DNA from: Actinomortierella ambigua | Lineage: Eukaryota; Mortierellomycota; Mortierellomycetes; Mortierellales; Mortierellaceae | Direction: 5' to 3' | Assembly (NCBI GenBank): GCA_016098155.1 | Contig: JAAAJB010000156.1 | Span: 1 to 59,395 of the forward strand | Length of the DNA: 59,395 nt | Shown: one piece after another, positions 7,334 to 18,474 of the stretch | Layout: every line of letters begins with the position of its first letter | How positions within the stretch are numbered: position 1 is the stretch's first letter | The notes under the pieces: generated by a model | The model's input: only the letters and a program-made list of their open reading frames with translations | Told to the model about the DNA's origin: nothing | Databases searched by the model: none | Program-made: the position numbers and the translations under genes

Positions 7334-10300
7334 AGTGGAAGAGTCGATCAACTTGGCAAAAGCCATCGTGTTGTTTCCAAAATACTTTGCAATCACCTCA
7401 AAGCCATCATCGGCATCCTCCAGCTCCGACAGGAACAGATCATGGCGCTCGGCATTCATTTCCTGCATCCGTCGGATATCCGCCACCGTACGCTGCTCCA
7501 CCATACACTTGGGACACTCCCGATCCGATGCATCGGGCAAACACCGCTGATGGTACGAATGCCGGCAGAGGAAATGCACTGAGGGCAGATCCAAGGATCC
7601 GCCACAGGCACTGCACTTTGTCACCTGGAAAATCCGTGCACTCGACTTTAGCTCCTCCGTCTCTCGTCGCTTCGCTTCCGACTCGGTCCGGTAGCTCTGG
7701 ATCTGCTTGTGGTCCTCCACCCGCTCCTTCCGCTCGGCTTCAATCCGTCGCCCAATGTAGCTCTTGATCATGCCAATCGTGGCAACCGACGTTTGGCTCA
7801 GTGCTTGCACCACTTGCAAGGGTGGCAACAGGTCATGTTGATCAATGTAATCCAACACCTTGAGCAGCTCTGGTGTCGCGGATGATAATCTCTCCGGAGA
7901 CGACGACAAGTAGGACAGTGTCAGTGGGTATAAAGACGGTTCAAGTGGTCTAAATAAATAAATGATTAAATAAGTAAAAAAAGCAGTGTCAGTATGAGTT
8001 TATATACGCCACAAACGCGGTACCTCCTTCCTTTTTTGTATTTCTACTTCTTTCTTCGCTTACCCGTATTTGCGGAGACACTCGACCACCTTGGCCGTGT
8101 TATCCTTTCCGATCCAGAGCCGAAGGATATCCGTATACATCTTCATCCTCTCGTACAAAAACACAATGCCTTCGTCAAAGCTCGCCAAATGACACAGCAC
8201 CAGCGCATGGTTCGTGTCGTACGGAATCTCCGTGTCATTGAGTAGCTTTAGACATTTTTCCTTTTTGATAAGCCGCTCTTTGCTCCGTCGATTCAACTCG
8301 GCAGTCACCAGCGTACCTCCCTTTTGCTGCTGCTGCTGTTCCGGGTTCGCCAAATACAGCTCCAACAACGTGTTCCAGATCGCCTTGCGCTCCTCCATCT
8401 CCTGTTCAGCTGATCCACCTCCCCGTCCCGGCCCATGAACACTCGACGTCCGGTCGCTCATCAGGCTACGATCCCCGCCGGCCCTAGGCGACAGTGCCGC
8501 ATTCGCACCTGCTCGCGTATCGGTCGACGCAGGCGGCCACCGGTTCGCCGACACCTTCTCCAAGAACGTAATCAAGTATGCTGGGAGATCCACAAATAGG
8601 CTCATAAACATCCGAGGCGATGGTAGCGAGTAATGGCTGCCTCCACCACCCCTTGCTGCTCCTTCTCCTCCTCCTCCTCCTTCGTGACGATGTGCGCTCC
8701 GACCCCGAGACGAAAACGTCGATCCATGCCCACCATCTAGCTTGGGGCTGTTGCTAGCGCTCTGGCCCGGCGAGTTGCTGCTACCGCCGCCCAAGTTGAA
8801 CGGAAGCATGCTGAACGTCTGCTGCGGTGTCCCGACAGTGGTAGCACCAGCACCATGGGTTGTTCTGGTCGGCGACCGTGGGCGAGGCGATGGCGACCGT
8901 GAGGGCGAAAGGGCACCACCTCCACCAAGCGCTCCTGAACAAAGATCCACCAGCAGTTGAGTCGTCTGCTCCGGAAGATGGGTCAACAGGACCTTGCCGT
9001 ACTTTTGCAGATTCTTGTCGGCCTCCACGGGTCCCAGTCGACGCATGTAGGCCAGGGCTCGGCTGTACTGCTTCAAGTCGTCGATCTGTATCGTCAGGTA
9101 CAAATCGTGCTGATCAAACTTCTCGGCCAGGTACACGGCATGCTCGTGGTATCCAGCCTGGCGACAGACCTGGATGGCCGTCTCGAGGTCAAAGGTGATG
9201 TCCGCATCCGTTTTGATAAACTCGTCCAGCCGCTTCACGTCCTTCAGTTTGGTGTAGCAGTTGAGTAGCAAGGTCGTATGGTCGTCATTGGCCAAGCCGA
9301 CAGAATGAAGCTCCTGTAGGTACGAGGTGAGGTTGTAGATGCGCTGGGCATCCAAAAACTTGCGGATGACATACGACGGCTCGAGGCGGCCGATTGTGCG
9401 GATATACTGCGACATGGCACTGTCGTAGTCGCCCTTGTCGTACAGGTGGTCGCCGTACTTTTTGATAATCTCCGAAATGCTGGCGTTGTCAAACTTTTGG
9501 CTGTGGGCGAGGTTGATGGCAAGAACATACATTTTCTTCTTGAACAGGATATCCAGCTTGACTGAGGTGTCCATCTCATCCAGTCGATACACCTATACAT
9601 TTGTTGAATAAAATAAATAAATATAGTAAGAAAAATTGGCATATCTATTTTTCGGGTGCATCGGTCAGCATACTCTCGATTTTCCTCACTTCATACCTTG
9701 CCACCGTTCTCAACAATGTAGATACTGCCCCACTCGCAGATGACACTTCGAATACCCAATGGGAACGTGGCTGTGTAGGCAACAAACTTGTTGGCGGTAT
9801 CGATGATGGTCAGCTTGGTGGTATCGTTGGCAGGGACGGATGAGTTTAGACCAAAGCCTCTATATGGCAACGACAGAGGAGACACGGACACAAGATATGA
9901 CTTGAAGAAGGTAATATACGTCTTTGGACCTTGGAAGGCAAATGCAGGTCCACGGCCGTCGGGACCGTAAAGGAAAATGGCTTCATCGCGAGCAACCGCC
10001 AGCTCATGAGTGAGCTCGTTCATCACGACACATCCGAGTGCTCCCCCTTGATCATCCAGTGTCTGCGAATATGGTAAAAAAATAAAAAAAAAAAAAAAAG
10101 TCAGCCTTTTGTCCCTACAACCCGTCTGAATCATCCTTCATCGCTTCAGCTAACGCAAGTTAGTCTCTAGAGCCCCTGACCTGAAGGGTCTTGTTGAAAG
10201 TGTAGTATGTCATCACTTTGGCGGTGGTAGCAATGTAGAGAATGGATCCTTTTGCCTGCTCCTTGAAGCCCAATCCTGTAATGGGCTCACCGTTTTGCAA

Positions 10301-11260
10301 GATCGGACGCTGTCCCGTGGCCTTTTCCTTTGTAAGGTCTCCATGGATCAACACAACCGTGCCATTCGCCAAGCCAACGGCAATTTGAGTGAGTGATTCC
10401 AGGACTGCCAAACATGTCACTGGAAAGACGCTGCCAGAGGGCTGTTGCACTTTGATGGCACGCTCCATCAGTGGCCCGGACTTGTTCCTGTCTGGTTTAT
10501 CCAGATTCCACAGCTTGATAATCTGAGTCATGTTGTCTTCCTCCTACGAGTATCGAATAGAATGGGGGAGGGGATGGTTACATGGGAGTTGTCAATGGTC
10601 ACGGGTAAATTTCTTTGGCATTGCATCCAGTCCCTTGTTCTTCCTGCAACGGCTGTTTGCATCGTCTTACACCAACGGTCACCAGAATGTTCCGTTGCTT
10701 CAGTTGCTTGACATGGGTGACGCGACCGCGTTCATACGCAACAAAGGACTCGACTTTGAGATTCTTGTCGACTATGTGGAGCAAACCTGACCTATGTGTT
10801 GATGGAGAATGCAAGAAAAACAAAGAACAGCACAGGTATAGAATTCGAGAAATGGAGGAAGTGACAGGGGGGAGGGGCACATGGCGCGTAGCAAGGTTAA
10901 GGAGACGTATAGGAGAGTGGGCTGAAAAAAGCAAGGTGCCAACGGACACCTTGCACGACGCATATCAAGATCGCAAGACGACGCAAACACATGAGCACGG
11001 AACTGCAATAGGATATCTGCCACGACGATATGGCCTCGTCCACTGGTGGCCACATTGGCCTCTATGGTCTAAAGTGACGGAGTATCATAGGAAAAAAGTG
11101 AGTGAGTTTGACAAGAGAGTCGTGCATGCAAGACTTTAGAAATGTGACACTGCTCTTCCGCTGAATGAGCTACCTTGAAGACCTCGGGCGACTTGGAAGG
11201 GTCCTCCGGGTCCTTGAGCTCGACCTTTTCAAAGAAACTGAATTCACGCTGTGCTGCCAT
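7331..11260 (-). CDS. VPS11: Vacuolar protein sorting protein 11 (HOPS/CORVET core subunit)
   Basis: Seven exons on the minus strand: 11174-11260, 11017-11068, 10671-10795, 10181-10543, 9697-10062, 8064-9592, 7331-7949. Total 3141 nt, 1046 residues. The N-terminal beta-propeller has SGRGHIVVAD, RVTHVKQLKQRNIL and IIKLWNLDKP. The alpha-solenoid has GDHLYDKGDYDSAM, YIRTIGRLEPSYVIRKFLD and DHTTLLLNCYTKLKD. A C-terminal RING-H2 (CSAC ... CRHSYHQRC ... CPKC) follows a coiled coil. A Gly/Ser/Pro-rich insert of roughly 150 residues interrupts the solenoid compared with animal VPS11. The protein is a scaffold of the vacuole/endosome tethering complexes. Intron 2 (10796-11016) fits only as AT-AC. The other introns are GT-AG. 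Start chosen at MAAQREFSFF, matching the family. Confidence 0.93.
10796..11016 (-). other. Probable U12-type (AT-AC) intron in VPS11
   Basis: On the minus strand the exon ends GTGGCAG and the intron begins ATATCCTATT, agreeing with the minor-spliceosome donor ATATCCTT at seven of eight positions. Its end is CATCAACAC, followed by exon ATAGGTCAGGTTTG. Joining these gives VVADRSGLLHIVDKN, with the family's D-x-x-G spacing and correct phase. No GT-AG pair in this interval does so. A perfect TCCTTAAC lies at 10903-10896, but it is 100 nt from the acceptor, farther than usual for a U12 branch site. Confidence 0.65.
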
Positions 11261-11454
11261 CAGAAGGCGGAAAGATGTGTGAAGGAGAAGAAACTGCAGA
11301 TGCAGAGGAGCATGTGTGTCCTCCTCTCGAGTCAGTTGAGGGGGGAATGAGGGCAGCTGCCGCGGAGAAACAGTCACGATTTTCCGCGTCCAAGTGCAGG
11401 CACGCGAAAGCATTTACTCTTTTTTTTAGATAACTATGTCTTCCATCCTCCCGT

Positions 11455-13334
11455 CTACATGACAATCTCGTTCTCGCAGCTCTGCTTGAGCTCCTTGTGC
11501 GGCAGGACGATGCAGTTGCGGATGATGGTCTCGTCCTTGACCGAAACCTCCTTGCCCAGGATGGAAACACTCTGGATCTTGATGCCGTTCTTGGTGATCA
11601 TCGTGCTGTTGTGTGCGCTTGGGGGTGTTCCTTCAACGCGCGACCAGCAGCCAACCTTTGAGTCCCAGCCAATAATGGCGTGCAGCACGCAGGCATTTTG
11701 TTTAATGTCGACATTGTCCAGAATAATCGAGTCGCGGATACGCGCGCCCTTGCTCACGACGACATTGGGACCAATCGACACATTGGGGCCAAGCTATTTG
11801 TGTGTGTGTTTGCATCAGCAAATCATACTTAGTTAGTTGGCGTCCTACTCCCATCACCAGGTACTCCATCTGTTCCTTCCTTCCGTCATCAAACATATGC
11901 CAATGCAGTACCTTCGCCTTGGGGTCGACCTGTGCTGTGGGATGAATGTAGACGGCACCAACAATCTCGGGGCCATTGGGGGTGCTCTGAGCCAGCTTCT
12001 CAGGGTTGGACTTGAGGATCTGTTCAAGATACAAGCCGTTAACTGGGACAGCAGAGCTACCGTCCAGCAAAAAAAAAAATCACACCAAAAGAGAATACTT
12101 GTTAAACAACCACAACAACAACATCAGCAGCACATGTTTGTTCAAACACATGAAAGGCATCGTGAGAATCTATGCTGCACTCTAATTCTTACCCAGCAGT
12201 CTTGATCTGTCGCCAAAAGTCCTTCGTCTCGTAGACAAACAGCTTGCGGGCTTGGGCAAGAGGGCGCAAAAGGTCTTGCTCAAGTCTCAGCTTATTGCCA
12301 TCCTGGAAGATCTCACGTCCATAGATATCGGTCTCAACACTAATAGAGTTAAAAAGGGGGGTGGGGGGGACGAGAAAAAGAAACCAAAAGAAAACGACAC
12401 AATCTCCTAATGGTTAGCTCAGGCACAGCAAAAACAGCAGCAGCAGCAACAACAACAACGTCAGCACAGATTGGTATTCACCAGCTGATGTGGTTGTGCA
12501 CACTCATCGTCTTATTTTTTTCTCTCAGTATCGGGGCCCGTACTTATCCTTCTTGTTCTCAAGTGACTTGCGAATCTCCTCAAAGATGGCACAATCAAAC
12601 AGGTAGACACCGCACGAGATCAGGTTGGAGATGAACGACTCGGGCTTCTCGACATAGTGGTAGACTTCGTTGGTATCGGGCTTGGCGACCAAGCATCCAA
12701 AATTGTTGGCAGACTCGCGAGGAACCTTGGTTCCCAGGATGGTGCACAGGCCACGGTGACGCTCGTGGAACTTCTTCATCTCGATCAATGGGAAAGTGCA
12801 GGCAACATCAGCATGGAGCACAAAGACCTGCTCGGGGTTGCCACGCAGAATCTCGTCGCGGAAGTGGTAGAGGCCGCCAGCAGTGCCCAGCGACTGATAC
12901 TCACGCAAGTATCTAGTAGATACAACAGAGAAAACATTAGGACGACCATCCCAGAGACAGAGAGTTTGCGCTTTTTCTTTTTAGCTTTCACGGCCTTCCA
13001 ACAAACAGCATTGTCCACCGATCTGAAAGATATACACGACACAGGCGCGCCTCTGTGAAGGTTTGGTTGGGTGACTCGTTGATCCGTACCTGATGTTGAG
13101 GTTAGGGTATTCACGCGAGGCAGACTGCAAGAAGCTAGAGAAGACCGAGTCCTCGAAGAAGCCGATCAGCAGAATCTCCTTGAGGCCCTCGACCTTGGAC
13201 AAGGCGGCAATGTGATGTGAAATGATGGGTTTGCCTGCAACAGGAAACAGGGGCTTGGGAACATTGAGCGACAGTGGGCGGAATCGAGTGCCACGCGAAG
13301 GGCCGCCGACAAGAATGATGGCCTTTGGATGCAT
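11455..13334 (-). CDS. GMPPA: Mannose-1-phosphate guanyltransferase alpha subunit-like (GMPPA)
   Basis: Five exons: 13090-13334, 12544-12912, 12193-12339, 11912-12056, 11455-11793. Total 1245 nt, 414 residues (animal GMPPA about 420). The N-terminal nucleotidyltransferase domain starts [20 protein letters not shown] and includes [26 protein letters not shown] and [20 protein letters not shown] is the form seen in the alpha (regulatory) subunit rather than the GGxGTRLRPLT of the catalytic beta subunit. A left-handed beta-helix tail has [35 protein letters not shown] and IVLPHKEL. In animals this protein binds GDP-mannose and restrains GMPPB. The same role in cytosolic GDP-mannose supply is inferred. 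It lies 195 bp upstream of VPS11 in the same orientation. Confidence 0.9.
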
Positions 13335-14250
13335 TATGGTAGTGATGGTGATGGAGGGGGTGTGGTAGAGGAAGAAGAGGAGGAGGAGAAGGAGGAGGTG
13401 GTGGTGGTGGTGGTTGTGGGGTGTGAGAACAAATGAAATGTAGTTAAGATGATGGAAGGTGCCTGTCCCCTAAAATAGACTTACTGAGCTGAGCTGCCAA
13501 ATTTTCACTTGCGATCTGATTCTCCTCTCATGATTGCTCAGTCTGATAGGGTGTCGTGGTGTCGTATTCCCCAGGCGGCCTTCCTTCACTCGCCCTCCCC
13601 TTTTTTCTCTCGGTCCTCGCGCACCTCCTCTTTTACACCAGCCAGCAAGGGCTCCGCAAATGGTGTCTGTGTGAGTGAGAGACCTACTTAGGCTGCGGGA
13701 AAGAGGGGGAGGGGGGAGTCGAGAGAGAAGTGGATCTTGACGTTGGAAGCGACGACGCTCTCAAGCCTCAAGTCTTAAGTCTCAGCTGAGCTGAGAGGTT
13801 TACACCTTGCCACCAATTTCATTTCTACCCCACTTAAGGTACGTACAACAACGGTCGATCGATGCATGCTCACTTCCCACACCACACCCTGCGCAAAAAC
13901 CACGGCAGTCATTACACTCGCTCATTTCTCCAACAGTCGATACATATGGATCTCGTCATGCCTGTCCATGATCCACTCACCTTCTCTGCATCTTTACTTT
14001 ACTTCGTATCTCCGTGCTGCCTGGTTGTATGCGTATGGCTGGTCGCCCTATCAGCCTCCGCTGTTATGTTTATACCGTACATGGAGACGCAATCGGCTCC
14101 CTCACTCTCTCGTCCTCAACCTCAGCTCATTCTCTCTATTGCATTCTCCATTCCTCATCAACTCTCAGGCTTTAGGTAGGATCCTTCCCATAACTGTATC
14201 ACTTGCAATCTGAACAAATGGCTGTCTCATAATCCATCTGTTCTGGTCGT
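13335..14250. other. GMPPA upstream flank and spacer
   Basis: On the GMPPA sense strand the first 100 bp are C/T- and CAC-rich (on the plus strand: GGAGGAGG, then a run of GGT), as in many fungal promoters. From 13450 to 14250 no convincing coding frame, RNA gene or repeat is seen. Confidence 0.4.
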
Positions 14251-14867
14251 CCTTGGAGAACCTGCAGCCCATTGGTGCTGGTGCATATGGCCTTGTCTAC
14301 CGCGCTTCTTGGGGGAGGAGGGAGAGACAGAATGTTGCCGTGAGAGAATGATATCTTGCAACGCTTACAGTATGTTCTATGACACCACCGAGTTCTATAA
14401 GAGCAGGTTTGTCATCATCACGGATGATGCGGATGGAGGAAGTCTCTAGGGCGCGAGAGCTTGTGGACTTGGTCAACCAAGTTGCGCATCATGCAAGAAG
14501 TTGATGAGGATTGGCTTTTATCCGCCACAAGAGGGCCATCCACCGCAGCCTCGAGAGCATGAATGTCCTCCTCACAAGGCACGAAAGGGTCAGGCTGTGT
14601 AACTCTGACCTGGCTACTTTCAACTTCCACTTGGCATCCAAATCGCCCACTGAAAAGAGATTCGCTAGATGGCGCCAGAGTTGCTTGGTCTCGATCCCAA
14701 ATTTTCGGCCATATGTGCATGGGAATGGTGATGTGGAAGATGGCAGCCAAATACATCATCCTATTCAAAGACATGACCCACAACTACACAGTCATGACCT
14801 TTGACAGGGGTGGTGAACTGCAGCTGGTGGATCACACACTAGTGAGTCCAGGATCCATTTGAGCGAC
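14251..14867 (+). pseudogene. Protein kinase pseudogene, copy A
   Basis: Pieces of a Ser/Thr (TKL-like) kinase domain in order. The glycine loop is LENLQPIGAGAYGLVYRASW (14251-14310). Then come a broken catalytic loop RAIHRSLESMNVLL (family form HRDLK.xN, so the catalytic Asp is lost), LCNSDLATF in place of DFGLA, and after a frameshift MGMVMWKMAAKYIILFKD followed by YTVMTFDRGGE. Several frameshifts separate the pieces. Both catalytic Asp positions are changed and the VAIK lysine region is lost, so it is inactive. The same kinase type is duplicated downstream (copy B). Confidence 0.6.
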
Positions 14868-15020
14868 TGGAGGTGAGAGAGATAGTCGGTTCCTTCATTG
14901 CTCATTTCAACCCCAGGCCAGCAACACAACTCTTAAGACCAACAAGGAGCTATGGTATGTTTGTCGATTGTCGATTCCACCTTCGCTCTAATCATCCTTG
15001 ATTGTTTACGGCCTCATTAG

Positions 15021-15870
15021 TGCTGGTAAATATGGCCACGTCTACCGCGCTACTTGGAAGAAGCGAAAGGTTGCCTTCAAGCAGTTCTTTGTGGAGCAAG
15101 ACGACGTTCAGCAGGCAGCCAGCGCGAGGTTAGTATCCTGACCTTGGTTGATTTCCACATCATTCAATTCTACGGTATCGCTTGTGGTTATCATGGATTA
15201 TGCCAAGGGTGGCAGTCTTCAGCGTGCAATCAACAATCGAAAACTTGCGAATTGGGCAACCAAGACACGCATCGCAAAAGAGATTGCACAAGGTTGTCCT
15301 TTATCCACAGAGAGGGAATCATCCATCCATCGATACCTCAAGAGCCCGAACGTGCTTTTGACATGCCTCATGGAGGTCAAGCCGTGTGACTTTGGTTTGG
15401 CCACGGTCAAGGTATGCTCCGTAGCCATGTCGACCGCGCTCAAGAAAACATTTCACCGAGAGCTGCCTGCACTCAAACCCAAGTACTCGACGAAGTCGGA
15501 CATTTATACGTTGAGCGTAAGCTAGCTGCACAATACCGTTCAAGGAGCAAGCTGACAATCACATGCCCATGACCTTTGCTAACAGAGGCGAGCGAGGTGG
15601 TGGCGGAAGATGATGTCTCAGACACTGCTGCTGACGAACATTGGGCCGGCACGAGCCTGGTGAGCCTCACAAACATTCCGTGGCTGATGAATTCTGATTT
15701 TGCAACTGGCAAGAGAATAGCCGTACAATTTATGGCAGATGCCATCTTGCATTAAAGAGCTTCTACGCCGTCCTCGGCCAGTTCGTTGGTAGCCAAGGTA
15801 GCAACCCTGATTTCGAGGAATATGATTGATGGAAACCAAACAAAAGGGCATAGTTGCAATCAAGATCAAC
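15021..15870 (+). pseudogene. Protein kinase pseudogene, copy B
   Basis: Better preserved than copy A. After an intron-like TCATTAG it reads AGKYGHVYRATWKKRKVAFK (glycine loop and VAFK lysine), FHIIQFYGI, then in another frame VVIMDYAKGGSLQRAINN, NWATKTRIAKEIAQG, IHRYLKSPNVLL (HRD changed to HRY), VKPCDFGLATVK (DFG intact) and LKPKYSTKSDIYTL. A possible upstream exon ends KTNKELW|GTATGT at about 14955. Loss of the catalytic-loop Asp and frameshifts in the C-lobe mark it as dead. The region to 15870 contains further scraps (SFYAVLGQFVG) in broken frames. Confidence 0.6.
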
Positions 15871-16933
15871 CGTGTACTCTACGCCATGTAAACAAATGTG
15901 GGATGCAAGAAAAAGAGAGAACAGGGCGCAGGATGATTGAGCAGCGCTCAATTTCTTTGGATTTGCTATATAAGGAAGAAACCCGACAAGATAGAGAGGG
16001 AGGAGGGGGAGAAAGAGGCTATGTGTATGTACATTGGCAAACATTGTAAGGCTTGCCTCGAGCCACCTGGTCCTCATCCGCGCAAGCGATAGTGTCATGG
16101 AATAGGCGTTATGTGTCGAGCTGAAGAGACGATGAGCTCTTACAGGCAGCGCCGCAAACATAACTTGGCATTTGTGGAAGTCAGGCGCCCTCTTTCCAAA
16201 ATGTCCGATGAATGCCCGATAAATGGAGCACACAAGCATACCGCGTTATCGCGATCACGTAAAGTACGCCAAACAACAAAGAGGCGCTGAGCATACTCGG
16301 AGTGTGTTCCAGTTGCTGCAGGGTACACGTTGTTGTTGTCGAAATCGGAAGCACGCAACTGCCCACGGCTCAACAGGTCAGGAAGGGTTTCTCGTGGAAA
16401 AATCGTCTTGACTGCAATCTTGCCTCATCTAGGCCCTATTTGTTGTTCCATTCATCACATTTCTCCTATTCGTTTTCTTCTCCTTTTACATCCTCTTCCC
16501 TCGTTTCATCTGCCTTTTTTGCTCACTTCTTCTTCGTTTACCATTTCGCTGTTATTTCACTCTTCAAATCACCAATCCCTGCTGTTCACCTCTATATCAT
16601 CCGGCGGCACCTTCCTTTGCGCTCCTCAGCACCGGTGCTATCATCCCTGCAATCTCGCCCATATCATAATCGCCAAAGAATAACTTCCATTCCCAAAGGT
16701 AATCACACCTATCGTCGACACGCGAGAGTTGTGGAGAGAGATCTATTTCATCATATCGATATCTGTAGCCGCTGAAGCACCTGGAAGTTTCATTCTACTC
16801 GATTCTCTAATGAAATCTATCAGTCGGCAACTGACAACTTACTGGGCAAGAAGGGATTGTTGCGGAGCTCTCATATCCTTAATCCTAACATTTTTTTTTT
16901 CATTCTCCATGTTGGTCAAGAAGGAGGCAATCA
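15871..16933. other. Spacer before the glycosyltransferase-like gene
   Basis: No confident gene. A minus-strand open frame at 16140-16373 (starts MSRGQLRASDFDNNNVY) matches nothing recognised. From 16440 the plus strand becomes C/T-rich, as expected for a promoter and leader of the gene at 16934. Confidence 0.3.
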
Positions 16934-18058
16934 ATGAGTCGTCACCAGGCAACACCTTTTTCAACACTATCGGATCAGCGTGGCTTCAAAGTATTTCGAT
17001 GGATAGTACTTCCGATAGCCTTGCTACTGCTGGGTATCTATGGCTTGAATGCAGTCAAGCTAATTAGGGTAGAGGATTTTGGCAAGGCGGTCGTTCTTCG
17101 GGAAGAGACCATCAAGGAAGAAGTTCACAGGGAGGAAGTACACAAGGAGGAAGTACCCAAGGAGGAAGTTCAAAAGGAGGAAGTCCACAAGGAGGAAGCT
17201 CACAAGGAAGAAGCCCTCAAAGTGGAGGTTCACAAGGAGGAAGTTCACAAAGAGGAGGTTCATAAGGAGGGGGTTCACAAAGAAGAAGCCCACAAGGAGA
17301 AGGCTCGGTCATACCTCACCCACCAGTTCACGGATGCGGGCATTGGACACAAGTTTGCCGAGCTTCTCTTCAGCGTGAACGAAGCCCAGCTCAATGGTGT
17401 CGAGTACTGCCTGAACGAGCCGTCGTTCTTGCAGAACAGTCGAGGCGACGACTACTCCTTCTTGGTCACCGCGATTTATGCAGTCTTCCCCAAGTGCCGC
17501 ACCGACGAGCCGCCACGCTACGTCACCTCTGGCTTCGAGTTTTGCGGCGAAGGACACGACAGCAACTGCTTCTTCCTGCCCAAACGATTCTACAACGACT
17601 TGTCCATGTTCAAACTGCCCAGCCCACAGCAATTCCGCGGCGATGGTATAGGCGTCCACCTGAGGTTCGGTGACACACAGGCCAACGGCGACATTGACTA
17701 CTACAATCGCAACATCGGTCACATCCGTGGCTTGACGGGCTTGAAACGCCTCACCTTCTGCTATCATACAAACAACGAGGGCGGCGAGCCGCTTCTGCTC
17801 CAGTTGAGGCAGGCATTCCCGGAGGCCAAGTTCGTCAATGCTAGGGCCGTCAAGCAGACCGCCTCATGTCTGATGGATGGCCGTGTGATGCTCACCTCTG
17901 GCAGCAGTCTGAGCTACATGATTGCCTACCTTTGCAAGGACTGCACTGTATTCTTCAGCCAACCAAAGGAGTTTTACGAGAGCAACTCGCCCTACGATGT
18001 GAAGGTCAATTCTAAGACCTCTATCTACTACGTTGACAGATACACTGCCTTAGCCTAG
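16934..18058 (+). CDS. Type II membrane protein, fucosyltransferase-like domain on a KEEVH-repeat stalk
   Basis: Single exon, 374 residues. A short cytoplasmic N-terminus is followed by one membrane anchor (about residues 22-42, WIVLPIALLLLGIYGLNAV). A stalk of about 14 five-residue units of the type H-K-E-E-V comes next (about residues 55-125). The C-terminal domain has a Cys-containing globular part with FKLPSPQQFRGDGIGVHLRFGDT, then YYNRNIGHIRGL and RVMLTSGSSLSYMIAYLCK. HLRFGD recalls the H-x-R-x-GD motif of GT11/GT23-type fucosyltransferases, and the late SSLSYMIAYL resembles their donor-side helix. The architecture is that of Golgi glycosyltransferases. The fold and substrate are inference. 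The nucleotide repeats underlying the stalk are a 15-bp minisatellite. Confidence 0.6.
   Translation: MSRHQATPFSTLSDQRGFKVFRWIVLPIALLLLGIYGLNAVKLIRVEDFGKAVVLREETIKEEVHREEVHKEEVPKEEVQKEEVHKEEAHKEEALKVEVHKEEVHKEEVHKEGVHKEEAHKEKARSYLTHQFTDAGIGHKFAELLFSVNEAQLNGVEYCLNEPSFLQNSRGDDYSFLVTAIYAVFPKCRTDEPPRYVTSGFEFCGEGHDSNCFFLPKRFYNDLSMFKLPSPQQFRGDGIGVHLRFGDTQANGDIDYYNRNIGHIRGLTGLKRLTFCYHTNNEGGEPLLLQLRQAFPEAKFVNARAVKQTASCLMDGRVMLTSGSSLSYMIAYLCKDCTVFFSQPKEFYESNSPYDVKVNSKTSIYYVDRYTALA
17101..17305 (+). repeat. 15-bp coding minisatellite
   Basis: About 14 tandem units of the form GTTCACAAGGAGGAA encode the KEEVH stalk. Units differ by a few substitutions (GTACCC, GTTCAA, GCCCTC) but keep the reading frame. 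Likely variable in copy number between strains. Confidence 0.85.
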
Positions 18059-18173
18059 TGTCCTACTTCAATGTCCACAAATGTGTAATAATATAAGTTT
18101 TTGGTCAGCTGACCCAGTCAGCCCGTCTCCCGACATCCGAACCAGATCGGTGGTAGCAATGGTTCCCTCGCGT

Positions 18174-18460
18174 CTAGTCAAGATGCGCGTGGACCTCAGT
18201 GCCTCTGCTTCGCGACTCCCGACAAGGCTGGGCGTCGTAGCATCCCACTTCGAAGCGGGGGGGGGGAGTTTCGGGTACCGACAAGCTGTTTTTTTTTCTT
18301 CTACCCTCAAAGGCCCCCTTCCCCGAGCTGCCACCCTTACCAATGCTGTTGGTCATGCTAATCATGTCATTCATGTGGTGTTTCATCGGGATACCGACCA
18401 GATTAAGGAAATAAAGGAGGTTGATCGGGCAGTAGATGTTGATGTAGTTGGTTTGCGGGC
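18174..18460 (-). other. Unrecognised minus-strand exon-like frame
   Basis: Opens after a possible acceptor (AGCTCTAG at 18468-18461) and reads PQTNYINIYCPINLLYFLN, then MKHHMNDMISMTNSIGKG, a Gly/Ser/Lys stretch and a basic tail to a stop at 18174. The amino-acid composition looks protein-like in its first half, but no family is recognised and no upstream exon was found. It could also read through a donor at GAGG|GTAGAAG. Confidence 0.22.
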
Positions 18461-18474
18461 CTAGAGCTCATGAC

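Noticed and set aside
10896..10903. TCCTTAAC as the U12 branch site of the VPS11 intron
   Set aside because: The match to the consensus is perfect but it is 100 nt from the acceptor, too far for a typical U12 branch. Kept as a note only and not used as evidence for the intron.
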